This document shows, one piece after another, positions 20,940-30,229 of a DNA stretch of 64,000 nucleotides (its first letter is position 1; every line of letters begins with the position of its first letter). A model generated the notes under the pieces. That model was given only the letters and a program-made list of their open reading frames with translations. It was not told the DNA's origin and searched no databases. The stretch comes from Opitutaceae bacterium (GTDB lineage Bacteria > Verrucomicrobiota > Verrucomicrobiia > Opitutales > Opitutaceae), in contig JANQKV010000043.1 in NCBI GenBank assembly GCA_028280945.1, forward strand, positions 1 to 64,000, given 5' to 3'. A program made the translations under genes and the position numbers.

Positions 20940-20941
20940 AA

Positions 20942-20957
20942 TTGTCCGGCTGGACAA
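20942..20957. terminator. Hairpin between convergent genes
   Basis: TTGTCC-GGCT-GGACAA (6-bp stem, 4-base loop) just after the fucosidase 2 stop and before the end of the convergent transporter gene, followed by AAAATT. Position fits a bidirectional terminator; the short stem and lack of a T tract make it uncertain. Confidence 0.4.
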
Positions 20958-20992
20958 AATTCGCCGGATGGTGACGGCCCGGGATAGCAGGA

Positions 20993-22282
20993 CTATTGTT
21001 TCGTGAGTTCGATGCGTTCGACTTTGCCCACGAGGAAAAGGTAGCTGCAGAAACCCACGATCGATACGACGGCGATGTAGATCAGACCGGATTCGAAATT
21101 ACCGTCCCGGGCCAGATAGCCCACGATGATCGGCAGGCTGATGCCGGCAAGATTGCCGATGAAATTGAACACGCCGCCGACCAGTCCCATGCAGCGAATC
21201 GGGGCGATGGACGAGATGAAGACCCAGGCGATTGATGCGAGGCCATTGCCGAAAAGCGCGATCGTCATGAACAGGATCACCATGGCGGTGCTGTTGGTGT
21301 AGTTGGCGCCGATGATGGAGGCACCCAACACCATGCCGCACAGGACGGGAACTTTTCGCGAGGTCCCGGCGGAGACGCCGCGTTTGACCAGCTGGTCGGA
21401 AAGAAAACCCGACAGCAGCACACCCACGAACGCGCCGAGTGGTGGAATCATCACCCAACGTCCCATTGATTCCAAGGTCAGCCCGCGCGTGTCCTTGAGA
21501 TACGAGGGAAACCACGTGAGGAAAAAAACGAACAGCGATCCAAGGCAGAACTGGCCGATATAGACGCCCCACAATTTGCGGTGCTTGAACGCCTCGGCGA
21601 AGTCACTCCAGTTGAATTTATCCTGAGAGGAATCCGTCCGGGCTTCGCCGCCGTTATGGATCAAGCCTCCCCCCTGTTCGATGGTGTCGAGTTCCTCTCG
21701 ACTCACCGTCGCATGGTCCTTCGGGTCGCGGTAGATCGCATACATGGCGAAGGCCCCAAGCATGCTCACTGCGCCGGTGACGATGAATAGGCCGCGCCAG
21801 GTGACCGTGTTCATGAGGTAAACAAATACCAGGGGCATGAGCGCCAGCACGAGGAACTGGGCCGAGGTGTAAACGGCGATCGCGGTGGCCCGTTCGTTGG
21901 TGGGAAACCAGCGTGTGACCATTTTGTTGTGCGCGGGATAGGAGGGCGCCTGGAACAGGCCGAGCGACAGGCGCAGCCCGATCAGGGAGAACAGGGAATT
22001 GGCGAAGCCCTGCAGGACGGTGATGGCCGACCAGCAGAACATGATGATGGCGTAGAAGGGCCGGGTGCGGAACAGGTCAGCCGCGGCGCCACCGGGGATT
22101 TGCAACCAGCCGTAGGTCCAACTGAAAGCCGAGAAAACCAGCCCCATCTTGACCATATCGATGCCGATATCTTCCCGCATCGTGGTTCCGGCGATCGAGA
22201 TGTTCGTCCGGTTCATGTAATTGATCCACACGCAGCCAAAAAGAACGGCCAGGACGATGAATCGTTTTTGAGTGCGGGGCAT
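20993..22282 (-). CDS. MFS transporter, ACS (anion:cation symporter) type
   Basis: 429 residues with about 12 hydrophobic segments. The N-terminal signature WINYMNRTNISIAG matches the ACS family (hexuronate, glucarate and related organic-anion transporters, where DR/NR after the first helix is typical). RLSLGLFQAPSYPAHNKMVTRWFPTNERATA is the family segment between helices 4 and 5 (quoted in part here as RLSLGLFQAPSYPA). It could import sugar acids such as fuconate or another oxidised sugar released by the adjacent GH29 enzymes. The ligand cannot be assigned from sequence. Confidence 0.85.
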   Translation of the reverse strand: MPRTQKRFIVLAVLFGCVWINYMNRTNISIAGTTMREDIGIDMVKMGLVFSAFSWTYGWLQIPGGAAADLFRTRPFYAIIMFCWSAITVLQGFANSLFSLIGLRLSLGLFQAPSYPAHNKMVTRWFPTNERATAIAVYTSAQFLVLALMPLVFVYLMNTVTWRGLFIVTGAVSMLGAFAMYAIYRDPKDHATVSREELDTIEQGGGLIHNGGEARTDSSQDKFNWSDFAEAFKHRKLWGVYIGQFCLGSLFVFFLTWFPSYLKDTRGLTLESMGRWVMIPPLGAFVGVLLSGFLSDQLVKRGVSAGTSRKVPVLCGMVLGASIIGANYTNSTAMVILFMTIALFGNGLASIAWVFISSIAPIRCMGLVGGVFNFIGNLAGISLPIIVGYLARDGNFESGLIYIAVVSIVGFCSYLFLVGKVERIELTKQ

Positions 22283-22734
22283 TTGGAGGGAAACGAAGTT
22301 TTCCTGCCCAAGGCGGACAGGCTCTCAAGAAATTTGAACACTGAATGCCGCTCGTTGTCGGGCATGAAGTTTACCCGCCTTCGGCGGCGCCAGAGGCGAC
22401 CAGGGCCCGACCCACAAGCAAGTTGCTCGTCCTCATGTGGGTCGGGCTTTACGCCCGACAGTCTGCGTTGTGGTGAAAGTTGCGGGGAAGTGGGATTGAT
22501 CTGAGCTCTCTGCGGAATCTGCGGTTAAAATATCTGAAGAGGGCAGGTGGGTCTCAGATCATTCTGACGGGCGCTGATTACAGAGAAGCAAATGCGGGGT
22601 GGTTCGGTAGAGTTTCACCGTTTCAAGGCACCGGCGATTTCGCTCGTTGAACGTCCCAGCACAGTTTGGACGATGGCCGTGGCGAGGACGGCCGCGACCA
22701 AGGGACAGTCTGGGCGCTGCGCCAGCGCACCGGT
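22283..22734. other. Intergenic region with repeat copy B
   Basis: 452 bases between the start of the transporter gene and the stop of fucosidase 3. It contains the second 108-bp palindromic repeat (22355-22462). I see no gene in the remaining ~270 bases, which include a small tract CTCTGCGGAATCTGCGG of intergenic character. Confidence 0.75.
22355..22462 (+). repeat. 108-bp palindromic intergenic element, copy B
   Basis: Starts TTGTCGGGCATGAAGTTTAC and ends GCTTTACGCCCGACAGT. The same length as copy A (5610-5717) and its reverse complement with scattered substitutions; the central GGCGCCAGAGGCGACCAGGG block is shared exactly. Both copies sit between genes, 3' of a minus-strand gene. The outermost bases at the left end are eroded (TTGTCGGGC for CTGTCGGGC). 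Confidence 0.8.
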
Positions 22735-24285
22735 TCAGGGTTTTGGGGTGACTTTCAGGGTGAAGGCGTGCTTGCCGGGGGCTTGGCGTGGCAGGGTGAC
22801 ATGCAGGCCGGCGTCGTCCTGGCTCCAGGCCAACTCACTACTGGAGCCGAGCAATGAAACCGATCCTATGTGTGGCACCGCCTCGCTCGTGAACGAGCGC
22901 ACGGTTATCCTTTTCCCGCTGCCGGGCCAGTCGAGCAGGATGGCGTAAAGCACATCGCCCTGGGTGGTGAATCGGATATCATCGGCGTTGAAGTCCGTGC
23001 GGTTTTTCTCTGCATCGTTGTGCATGGTGCCGTCTTTCACCTTGGTGGCACCTTCACCGAAGGTCTTCCAAGTGCGTGATCCGTAGATGGCCTCACCGTT
23101 GAGCTGCAACCACTCGCCCATTTCGAGCAGCATGTCCTGTTCTTTTTGAGGGATGGTGCCGTCGGGTTTGGGGCCGATGTTGAGCAGCATACAGCCGTTC
23201 TTGCTGACGATGTCGACCAGGTCGTCGATCAGCGAGTTCACGGTCTTGTATTCGTGGTTGGTTACGTAGCCCCAGGAAGTCTTGGAGACGGAGGTGTCCG
23301 TCTGCCAATAAAGGTCACGGATGTCGGCCAGGCCGCCGCGCTCGATGTCGAGCACGCCGGCAGTGTCGGGAAAAGACTCACCACCAAAGGCCTTGTAATT
23401 GATCGCCACCATGTTGGGGAAAGTCTTTCCACGGTTGTAGTAGTAGGAGGAAAAGGTCTGCAGGTGGGCGGAGAAGGGAGGGGAGGCGATCCACCAGTCA
23501 AACCACAGGATCTCCGGCTCAAACTTGTCGACGAGTTCGGCGCAGCGCAGCAGCCAGTCGTCCAGAAAGGCCTGATCCGGAATGGTTACCCCCGTTTCGG
23601 ATTCGTCGCGATCGCGGGCCGGGCCGTAGAGGGCGCGGTAGCGGTCATCGTTGACGTCGGCACCGGGGATCTCGCGGCCTCCGCCGTAGAACCACCAGTG
23701 CTCTGCACGGTGGCTGGAGACTCCAAAGTGAAGGCCGGCTGCGCGTACGGATTCGTTTAACTCGGCGATGATATCGCGCCTTGGTCCCATTTCGGTCGCA
23801 TCCCAATGGGTGTAGTCTGAGGCATACATGGGGAAGCCATCATGGTGTTCGGCGACAGGCACCACGTAGCGGGCACCTGCATTCTTGAAGAGTTCGGCCC
23901 AGGCGTCGGCGTCAAATTTCTCGGCCTTGAACATGGGGATGAAATCCTTGTAGCCGAAGTCGGGACCGTAGGTCTTTTGGTGGTGTTCGTAGATGCCGCG
24001 TCGGCTACCCTTCTGGCGATACATTTCGCGGGGATACCACTCGTTGCCGTAGCCGGGCACGGAGTAGACTCCCCAGTGAATGAAGATGCCAAACTTGGCG
24101 TCCTGATACCACTCGGGAATCTTGTAGTGGGCCAGGGAATCCCAGTTGGCCTTGAACGGCCCAGCATTGGCTACTTCCCGAATCTCGGCGAGCTTGATAT
24201 CAATGGCGGCGTCTCGGGTGGCGAACAGCACAGGAGTGAGAATGAACGCGATGGAAAGGCCTACGGAACAGAATCTGGATTTCAT
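22735..24285 (-). CDS. Alpha-L-fucosidase, GH29 (fucosidase 3)
   Basis: 516 residues from the ATG at 24285, which gives a signal peptide (MKSRFCSVGLSIAFILTPVL); the open frame extends to 24390 but adds unlikely residues. GH29 markers: KFGIFIHWGVYSVPGYGNEW (~64-83), EHHDGFPMY (~147-155), GPRRDIIAEL, ILWFDWW with likely nucleophile Asp263, and SKNGCMLLNIGPKPDGTIP. The C-terminal ~100 residues form a beta-sandwich as in other GH29s. It resembles fucosidase 1 more than fucosidase 2. Precedes the transporter gene on the same strand, with repeat copy B between them. Confidence 0.92.
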   Translation of the reverse strand: MKSRFCSVGLSIAFILTPVLFATRDAAIDIKLAEIREVANAGPFKANWDSLAHYKIPEWYQDAKFGIFIHWGVYSVPGYGNEWYPREMYRQKGSRRGIYEHHQKTYGPDFGYKDFIPMFKAEKFDADAWAELFKNAGARYVVPVAEHHDGFPMYASDYTHWDATEMGPRRDIIAELNESVRAAGLHFGVSSHRAEHWWFYGGGREIPGADVNDDRYRALYGPARDRDESETGVTIPDQAFLDDWLLRCAELVDKFEPEILWFDWWIASPPFSAHLQTFSSYYYNRGKTFPNMVAINYKAFGGESFPDTAGVLDIERGGLADIRDLYWQTDTSVSKTSWGYVTNHEYKTVNSLIDDLVDIVSKNGCMLLNIGPKPDGTIPQKEQDMLLEMGEWLQLNGEAIYGSRTWKTFGEGATKVKDGTMHNDAEKNRTDFNADDIRFTTQGDVLYAILLDWPGSGKRITVRSFTSEAVPHIGSVSLLGSSSELAWSQDDAGLHVTLPRQAPGKHAFTLKVTPKP

Positions 24286-24646
24286 CGAGCAAGAACAAGG
24301 GTGGGTTTGCGGCATGAAGGGCGCCCCTTCTGCCCGGCAGAAAAATCGAAGGCTAGATGGAGGCCGCGGGAAGCCAAACGCGCCCTCCACTTAAACATTT
24401 GAGGGCCTTTCACGGAGTGCGGGAGACATTGTGTGGTCCGTGAATCGACTGATCAGACGGAGCAAGGTCAGTCGGGGGAAGCAAAGTAACGCTCCGGGGA
24501 ATACCACGCTACAAGACACGACTTTCGGGTCGGATGAACCCTGCCAATGGATCATGTTTCCAAGGGGCAAGGCTGCGATTCCGGGTGGTGGGCAAGCCGG
24601 TGCGAGAGTGCGGTTGACGGTTTTTCATCCCTAGATTTCGCAACGC
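24286..24646. other. Divergent intergenic region
   Basis: 361 bases between the divergent starts of fucosidase 3 and the TPR operon. It must hold promoters for both. An imperfect hairpin GCCCTC / GAGGGC (24382-24387 and 24401-24406) is visible; no gene or clear promoter pair can be supported. Confidence 0.5.
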
Positions 24647-27577
24647 GTGGCCACGGCTTTGCGATTGCGAGCACCAGCGCAGGTGACTTGGCTCCGCGGC
24701 GTGTTTTGTCGGCCCCGACTTGGTGATTGGTGGCGTCCCTGGTGGGGCTTCCTGCTTGTCGTCGCGCTGCTTCCGACTTTTGGGATGGGCCAGGATACGT
24801 CGACGCTAGGCACGTCGCAACTGCAAGACATCGCTTCGTCTCATATCGAACGATCGGCGTTTTCGACCGCCGTGCCATTCCTCACCGAACTGAATCGCCG
24901 ACTGCGCGAATCCGAAGACAGCGCAGCCGTGCGAGCCCGGGAGCAGGTCCTGTTCTTTCTGGGAGTCGGTCAGCTTCAGCAGTCCGATTTCCATGCGGCC
25001 GAGAACGCCTTTTCCGAGTTCTTCTCCCTTTTCCCCAATTCCGATCGAATTGCGTCCGCCCGGTTGTATCACGCTGACAGTTTTTTCTACCGACGCCGCT
25101 GGGCCGATGCACGAGATCAATATGCGGTTCTCGCCCAAGAGGGCTTGCAACGGGATTTGGCTGTAGAGCTGCGCGCTCAGTTTTGGGAGCGTTACGCCGA
25201 CACTGTTTTCATCGAGCGCGATTGGGATGCCGGGGGTTCGGTATTCCACCAGTTTAAATCAGCGCTGCTCGACGTGCCCGGTTTGATTTCCGCCGATGAG
25301 AAACGCGCCAAGGCTTCCTCCTATCTGCTTCAAGCTGCGATGGCTCAGGATGACTTCCCGGCCGCACTTGATCTCCTTCCGGAAATCCACCCGCGCGCGG
25401 GCAACGTGCGATTTGATCTGGCACTCAATCTGGCACTGCTTCGCGGCGGAGACCGGCTCTATGAAGCGCAGCGGTTGGGAGAGGCGCTTTACTTTTACGA
25501 GCTCGTGTTGAATCCCGATGAGCTTCTCACGTTCTGGCAAAACCAGATCAGCCGCTTGCAGGCTGAACTGAACCGGGTGGCAGGCGTGGATTGGCTGGCC
25601 GACCGCCGGCTGCTCCTGCAAGGCGAGCTGGCCCAGGCAGAGGCGCGGGTGGCAGTGCTCGATCCCATGATCGCAGCCGAATCGGAGGATGAAAACCGTG
25701 TGCCGGATTACGGCCCGGCGCTCACGTTCCGCATTGCCCGCTGTTACATGGCCCGGGAGCGTTTTTTTGAAGCGTTTTGGGCGTTCGAACGATTGGAACG
25801 CGCCGCCCAAACCTCTGCCGACAGCGATGCCGCGGGGTTCGCGGAAGAGGCCCTCTACGGCCAGGTCAAAATGGCTGCGGCGACTCAGTTTGAGGACCGG
25901 ACCCGGCGTTTGGCTCGTCGTTATCTCCGGTCGGCACCCTACGTGCGTTTTATCGGTGATGTGGCCTACGAGCTGCTTGAATCCACGAAACGGACGGAGG
26001 ACGAAGGAGCGGTTCGTGAGCTCACGGGCATCTATCTCGAACGCGTGCGGTTGGACCCACAGCTGCAGGAAGCTCCCAAATTGATTTACTTGGTCGGGGC
26101 TACGCTGATGGAGGCAGAGGACTTTCGGACGCTCCGCGAACAGTTGGCCCCCATCCTGGAGGAGTATCCCGATCGAGGTTTTAGCGACGGGCTGCACTAT
26201 TGGTTGGGTTTGGCGGACATCCTTGCCGGGGACTTTCGCAATGCCCTCGATCATTTTGAAAACATCGTGGGCCGCTACCCCGACGGAGGTTATACCGAAG
26301 ACGCTCATTACCGCATTGGAGTGGCGTGGTTTGGCTTGCAACACACCACCCGAGCGCAGCGGAAACTCGAGGGCTTCCTCATCGATTACCCGGATAGTCG
26401 ACTCGCCTGTGAAGCGCACGCGTTGTTGGGCGACATTGCCGCATCGGACGAGGAATGGACCACCGCACTCGACGCTTATGCCGATGCGCGCGAGGCCGGC
26501 GCTTGGCTCGACCCACCCAATCTTCCCTACGTCAACCACGCGGTCTTTGCCGGCGGGGACATTCTGGCGGCGCAGTCCCGGTGGGTGGAGATGGCGGAGT
26601 GGTATGAATCGTATCTGCGCCGTTGGGGGCGTGATGGGAAAGCCGGCGACGCTTTGTATCAGCTGGGTCGAGCCCAGATTGCGCGGGGCCAAGCCGAGGA
26701 GATGCTCGAGCTATGGATCGAGTCGATCTTGGAGTTTGGCAATGACCCCGGGGACACAGGCCCGGACCTCATGTTGCGGGAATTCGCCGCCCACTTTCGA
26801 TCAGCTCGAGGCCATGATCCCAAGGACGTTTTGCAGGATGCCCTCGCCATCGCCAAGGCCGAGGACCGGGTCACCCTGCAGCTGCGTCTCAGCAAGATCT
26901 TGCGTGAACTCGATCCTGCGTCGGATGGCTTGGTCGCATTGTCGCCGGACAATGAAGAGGCTGCGAGCGCGGCGGTCTTGCTCGCGGCAGCCCGCGTGGC
27001 CTTGGCCGGAGACCCGGCTCGCGCGGCAGCCCTCGCAGAGTCGGCGGTTTCCCGCGACGGTTGGGGACCGTTTTCTGCCGATGCCCTGGCGATCCTCGCC
27101 TTGGCGCACACGGCCCAAGACAACCACCGCAATGCGATTTCGGCCTGGGCTCAATTGGTCCAACGCTTCCCGGATTCCGAGCACGCGGTTTTAGCCTGGT
27201 TGCGCCAGGGGGATTTGCAGCGGGAGCGCGGGGCGAGTGCGGCGGCGGTTTCCGCCTACCGGGAGGTTTTGAAAGTGCGGGAGTGGCGAGGCGAGGCGTG
27301 GGCCGAAGCCAATTACAAGATTGGCCTGACTCATTTTGAAGCCGGCGGCTACGAGGCGGCTTTTGGATTTAGCCAACGCGTCTATGTGCTTTACGGGGCG
27401 GTGACCAAATGGGCGGCGCAGGCCTATTTGATCAGTGGTTTGGCCCTGGAGAAACTGGACCGGGTGGGTGATGCGATCGCCACCTACGAAGAGCTTTTGG
27501 CCGATGTGCGTTTTGCGGAAGAGCCGGCGATCGAACAGGCACGGGAGAGGATACAAGCGTTGGGAGGTCTGTCGTGA
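24647..27577 (+). CDS. Large secreted TPR protein
   Basis: 976 residues from a GTG at 24647, with a membrane or signal segment WWGFLLVVALLPTFGMGQ near residue 35. The rest is alpha-solenoid with many TPR-like units: FFLGVGQLQQSDFHAAENAF, HYWLGLADILAGDFRNALDH, AHYRIGVAWFGLQHTTRAQR, ALYQLGRAQIARGQAEEML and ANYKIGLTHFEAGGYEAAF. Several units resemble the periplasmic TPR of YbgF/CpoB, a Tol-system partner. It is the first of six tightly spaced genes ending with ExbB/ExbD homologues, so a periplasmic scaffold for that motor complex is the likely role. The GTG of the next gene overlaps its stop. Confidence 0.85.
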   Translation: MATALRLRAPAQVTWLRGVFCRPRLGDWWRPWWGFLLVVALLPTFGMGQDTSTLGTSQLQDIASSHIERSAFSTAVPFLTELNRRLRESEDSAAVRAREQVLFFLGVGQLQQSDFHAAENAFSEFFSLFPNSDRIASARLYHADSFFYRRRWADARDQYAVLAQEGLQRDLAVELRAQFWERYADTVFIERDWDAGGSVFHQFKSALLDVPGLISADEKRAKASSYLLQAAMAQDDFPAALDLLPEIHPRAGNVRFDLALNLALLRGGDRLYEAQRLGEALYFYELVLNPDELLTFWQNQISRLQAELNRVAGVDWLADRRLLLQGELAQAEARVAVLDPMIAAESEDENRVPDYGPALTFRIARCYMARERFFEAFWAFERLERAAQTSADSDAAGFAEEALYGQVKMAAATQFEDRTRRLARRYLRSAPYVRFIGDVAYELLESTKRTEDEGAVRELTGIYLERVRLDPQLQEAPKLIYLVGATLMEAEDFRTLREQLAPILEEYPDRGFSDGLHYWLGLADILAGDFRNALDHFENIVGRYPDGGYTEDAHYRIGVAWFGLQHTTRAQRKLEGFLIDYPDSRLACEAHALLGDIAASDEEWTTALDAYADAREAGAWLDPPNLPYVNHAVFAGGDILAAQSRWVEMAEWYESYLRRWGRDGKAGDALYQLGRAQIARGQAEEMLELWIESILEFGNDPGDTGPDLMLREFAAHFRSARGHDPKDVLQDALAIAKAEDRVTLQLRLSKILRELDPASDGLVALSPDNEEAASAAVLLAAARVALAGDPARAAALAESAVSRDGWGPFSADALAILALAHTAQDNHRNAISAWAQLVQRFPDSEHAVLAWLRQGDLQRERGASAAAVSAYREVLKVREWRGEAWAEANYKIGLTHFEAGGYEAAFGFSQRVYVLYGAVTKWAAQAYLISGLALEKLDRVGDAIATYEELLADVRFAEEPAIEQARERIQALGGLS

Positions 27578-28584
27578 GCACGCTACGCCGTTGGGTCGGT
27601 TTGCTCCTGATCGGAGTGGCGGCGGGGGAGCCCTTGACTGCTGCGGTCACGGCGCGTTGGGGCGGTGCTGATGGCCGCGAAATGGAGGTGCGTGGTTTTG
27701 ATGCAGATGGACTTCTGCGTTTGGCTCCGACCGATGGCTCGGCGGGAGAGGCTCGGATCCGGGCCGAAGATGTTGACGGATTGCTCTTTGAGCTTCCGGC
27801 GGTGTTAAATGAAGCCAAACGACGGGCATCGGTCGGCCGCCCTGCTGAAGCGGTGTTCATGCTCCGCCACCAACTTGACGAATGGGTGCCCTACGCGCGG
27901 ATGGAGAGCTCCAATGTCGCCGCGGCGGTGCGGTTCTACCTGGGGTTGCTGACAAGCCAAGAGCTATGGCCCGAGGCGATTGCCGTCGCCACCGCCCTGA
28001 CCCGTTGGCCGGATGAGTTGCCGCTGGCCCACGAGATCCTGCGGCTGGTGCATGCCTTGCAAGCGGCGGGCCGGGTTGAAGATGCCGCGTGGTTGCTGGC
28101 TCGCATCCCCCAGGGGGTCATGCAGGACCGATCCCCAGTCAGGCAGGCCGCAACGGTGGTGGCTCACGAACTCCGGGCGGCGGGGCACTGGAGACATGCC
28201 GAGGCGGTCTACAGCCGACTGCGGGAGGCGAGCCCGGCGGCCGCGTCCGCTGGTTGGGATGTCTTGATCGCTTACTGCCAGTGGCAACAAGGCAGTCCCC
28301 TGATGGCGGCGGCCTGGGTGAACAACTTCAAACCGGATCGTGCGACGCTTGGACAACACGAGGGACTGAACGGTCTGTTGTCGGGATTGGTTTGGTTGGA
28401 GAAAGGCGCCCATGCCCGCGCCCTCGATGTGTTGGGACAGACTTTGCTTAATACGACGGCGGCGAGCGAATGGCGATTCGAGATAACCCGGACTCTCGCC
28501 CAGGCATATCGACTATCTGGATACACCAGGCAGGCCGACTTGATCGAGGCCGACCTCGCTCGTCTGCGGCCCGTCAACTCCTAG
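27574..28584 (+). CDS. Secreted TPR-like protein
   Basis: 336 residues, GTG start overlapping the previous stop (GTGA). Signal segment RRWVGLLLIGVAAGEPLTAA, then a small beta-rich region (VTARWGGADGREMEVRGFDA) and an alpha-helical TPR-like body (RFYLGLLTSQELWPEAIAVA, AWLLARIPQGVMQDRS, HEGLNGLLSGLVWLEKGAHA). I do not recognise a named family. Translational coupling to the large TPR gene and position before exbB suggest a second periplasmic subunit of the same complex. Confidence 0.75.
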   Translation: MSTLRRWVGLLLIGVAAGEPLTAAVTARWGGADGREMEVRGFDADGLLRLAPTDGSAGEARIRAEDVDGLLFELPAVLNEAKRRASVGRPAEAVFMLRHQLDEWVPYARMESSNVAAAVRFYLGLLTSQELWPEAIAVATALTRWPDELPLAHEILRLVHALQAAGRVEDAAWLLARIPQGVMQDRSPVRQAATVVAHELRAAGHWRHAEAVYSRLREASPAAASAGWDVLIAYCQWQQGSPLMAAAWVNNFKPDRATLGQHEGLNGLLSGLVWLEKGAHARALDVLGQTLLNTTAASEWRFEITRTLAQAYRLSGYTRQADLIEADLARLRPVNS

Positions 28585-28615
28585 CCCCCTGATCCCCTCT
28601 TCTCTTCCTTCGCTT

Positions 28616-29362
28616 ATGAAACAGACCTCCTCGTTTTTCCCGTGGTTATCCCTCACCCGATGGCTGCTGCTCTTGTTGTTGGTGCCCACCCTGATGTATG
28701 CGCAGGAGGCGGCGGTCGGAGGCGGTGATGTGAATTTGGGCCAGTTGTGGCGGCAGGGCGGTTGGGCGATGTATCCGCTGGTCCTCTTCTCGGTCGCTGC
28801 CTTTGGTTTGATTCTCTATAACGCACTGAGTGTCCGCGAGCAGCCGCTTTTGCGGCCTGACGTTGTCGTCGAACTCGATCAAGCGCTGGGGCAGGGGGAT
28901 GTTCCGGCGGCACAAGCCATCTGTGAGGCTCAACCCTGTTTGGTCGCCAACATCACCCGGGCTGGTCTGGTGCGTGCTGACGGCCCCAATTTCGATGCAC
29001 AGGCGGTGGAGAAGGCGATGGAGGAGGCCTCGGTGGAAGAGGTGGCCGGGCCATTCGGCATCATCAGCTACCTTTCCATCATCGCGACCCTTGCCCCGAT
29101 GGTGGGAATGCTGGGCACGGTGTCGGGCATGATCAAAGCGTTCCGCAACATTGCCCTGGGAGGAATGGGTCGTCCCGAGTTGTTGGCCGACAATATCTCG
29201 GAGGCACTCATCACGACGGCGGTGGGCTTGGTTGTCGGCATCCCCGCGATGTTTGCGTTTTTCTTTTTCAAAAGCCGCTACGCGCGACTGACCTCCCGGC
29301 TCGCCCGCATCTGTGGCGACCTGCATCACAGCCTGGCGCAGGCCAAGACGACCCGAGCTTAA
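28616..29362 (+). CDS. exbB: MotA/TolQ/ExbB proton channel family protein
   Basis: 248 residues. N-terminal signal-like helix (WLLLLLLVPTLMYAQEA), then three membrane helices: PLVLFSVAAFGLILYNA, SIIATLAPMVGMLGTVSGMI and ALITTAVGLVVGIPAMFAFF. The last two carry the family's small-residue and Thr pattern (GMLGTVSGM, EALITTAVGL). It forms the pentameric inner-membrane proton channel that works with ExbD/TolR dimers. It lies 31 bases after the TPR gene and 11 before the first exbD. Confidence 0.93.
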   Translation: MKQTSSFFPWLSLTRWLLLLLLVPTLMYAQEAAVGGGDVNLGQLWRQGGWAMYPLVLFSVAAFGLILYNALSVREQPLLRPDVVVELDQALGQGDVPAAQAICEAQPCLVANITRAGLVRADGPNFDAQAVEKAMEEASVEEVAGPFGIISYLSIIATLAPMVGMLGTVSGMIKAFRNIALGGMGRPELLADNISEALITTAVGLVVGIPAMFAFFFFKSRYARLTSRLARICGDLHHSLAQAKTTRA

Positions 29363-29373
29363 GCGCAACCCAC

Positions 29374-29790
29374 ATGAAGATCGCCGGCCTTGGGGGCGAA
29401 GACGCCCGCTTCGACATGACTCCGATGATGGACATCGTTTTCCAGCTCATCGCGTTTTTCATGATCGTGGCGACGTTCGTCACTCGCGAAAAAATCGAGG
29501 TGGATCTTCCCTTGGCGGTGAACGCGGCGATTGCCGAAAACCAGCAGGGGCGCATGTTGATTTCGGTCTCGGCCGACGGGCAGGTTTGGGCGGGCGCGCA
29601 GCCCGTCACCCTCGATGAGTTGGCCAGGCAGGTGCGGGCTTGGCATGATGAGGAAGCTGCTACGCGGATTGTGATTCGTTCTGATCACGCGAACACCTAC
29701 GGTCTGATCAAACAGGTCATGAAGGTCTGTCGCGACGCCGGTATCGCGGACATCATTTTTTCTTCGCTGCAATCGGAAGGAGGAGGTTAG
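29374..29790 (+). CDS. exbD: ExbD/TolR family protein (first copy)
   Basis: 138 residues. A short cytoplasmic N-terminus, one membrane helix with the essential proton-carrying Asp at residue 20 (RFDMTPMMDIVFQLIAFFMI), and a periplasmic domain ending SDHANTYGLIKQVMKVCRDA, as in ExbD. Sits between exbB and the second exbD with gaps of 11 and 4 bases. Having two different ExbDs suggests a heterodimer in the channel. Confidence 0.93.
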   Translation: MKIAGLGGEDARFDMTPMMDIVFQLIAFFMIVATFVTREKIEVDLPLAVNAAIAENQQGRMLISVSADGQVWAGAQPVTLDELARQVRAWHDEEAATRIVIRSDHANTYGLIKQVMKVCRDAGIADIIFSSLQSEGGG

Positions 29791-29794
29791 AGCA

Positions 29795-30229
29795 ATGAAG
29801 GGTTTTGATCCCACGGCCGGCGAGGACACGGGCTTCACTTTGGATTCGATGTTGGATATCGTTTTCCTGCTGTTGATCTACTTCATGGTCACCGCGGCTT
29901 TTGTGCAGGAGGAGGCGGATATCAGCATGTCGTTGCCCGGCCGGGTGCAACAATCCGAGCCCCTCGACATGCCGGAGGAGCAGGTGCTCGACATTCGCGC
30001 GGATGGATCGGTTTGGCTGAACGGCCAACCATTTGATGATCCGGCAAGTCGCGACCTGCCCCAATTGACCCGGGTCCTTTCCCGGTTTCGGATGGCTGCG
30101 GCTGATGCGAAGGTTCCCGCTTTTATTGTGGTGCAAGCCGAGGACAACGCGGCGCATCAACGCATCATAGATGTGCTCAACGCCTGTGCCGTAGCGGAGA
30201 TCTCCCTGGTGTCGTTCAACCTCGAATGA
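29795..30229 (+). CDS. exbD: ExbD/TolR family protein (second copy)
   Basis: 144 residues, same architecture as the preceding gene: membrane helix with Asp21 (FTLDSMLDIVFLLLIYFMVT), then a periplasmic domain (VLDIRADGSVWLNGQPF, AHQRIIDVLNACAVAEISLV). It diverges strongly from the first copy, so this is not a recent duplication. Its stop overlaps the ATG of the next gene. Confidence 0.92.
   Translation: MKGFDPTAGEDTGFTLDSMLDIVFLLLIYFMVTAAFVQEEADISMSLPGRVQQSEPLDMPEEQVLDIRADGSVWLNGQPFDDPASRDLPQLTRVLSRFRMAAADAKVPAFIVVQAEDNAAHQRIIDVLNACAVAEISLVSFNLE

Noticed and set aside
22283..22354. Possible coding extension across the repeat (peptide with LRRRQRRPG)
   Set aside because: Both copies of the 108-bp repeat produce a similar short peptide from the repeat itself, and neither has gene-like codon use or a start context.
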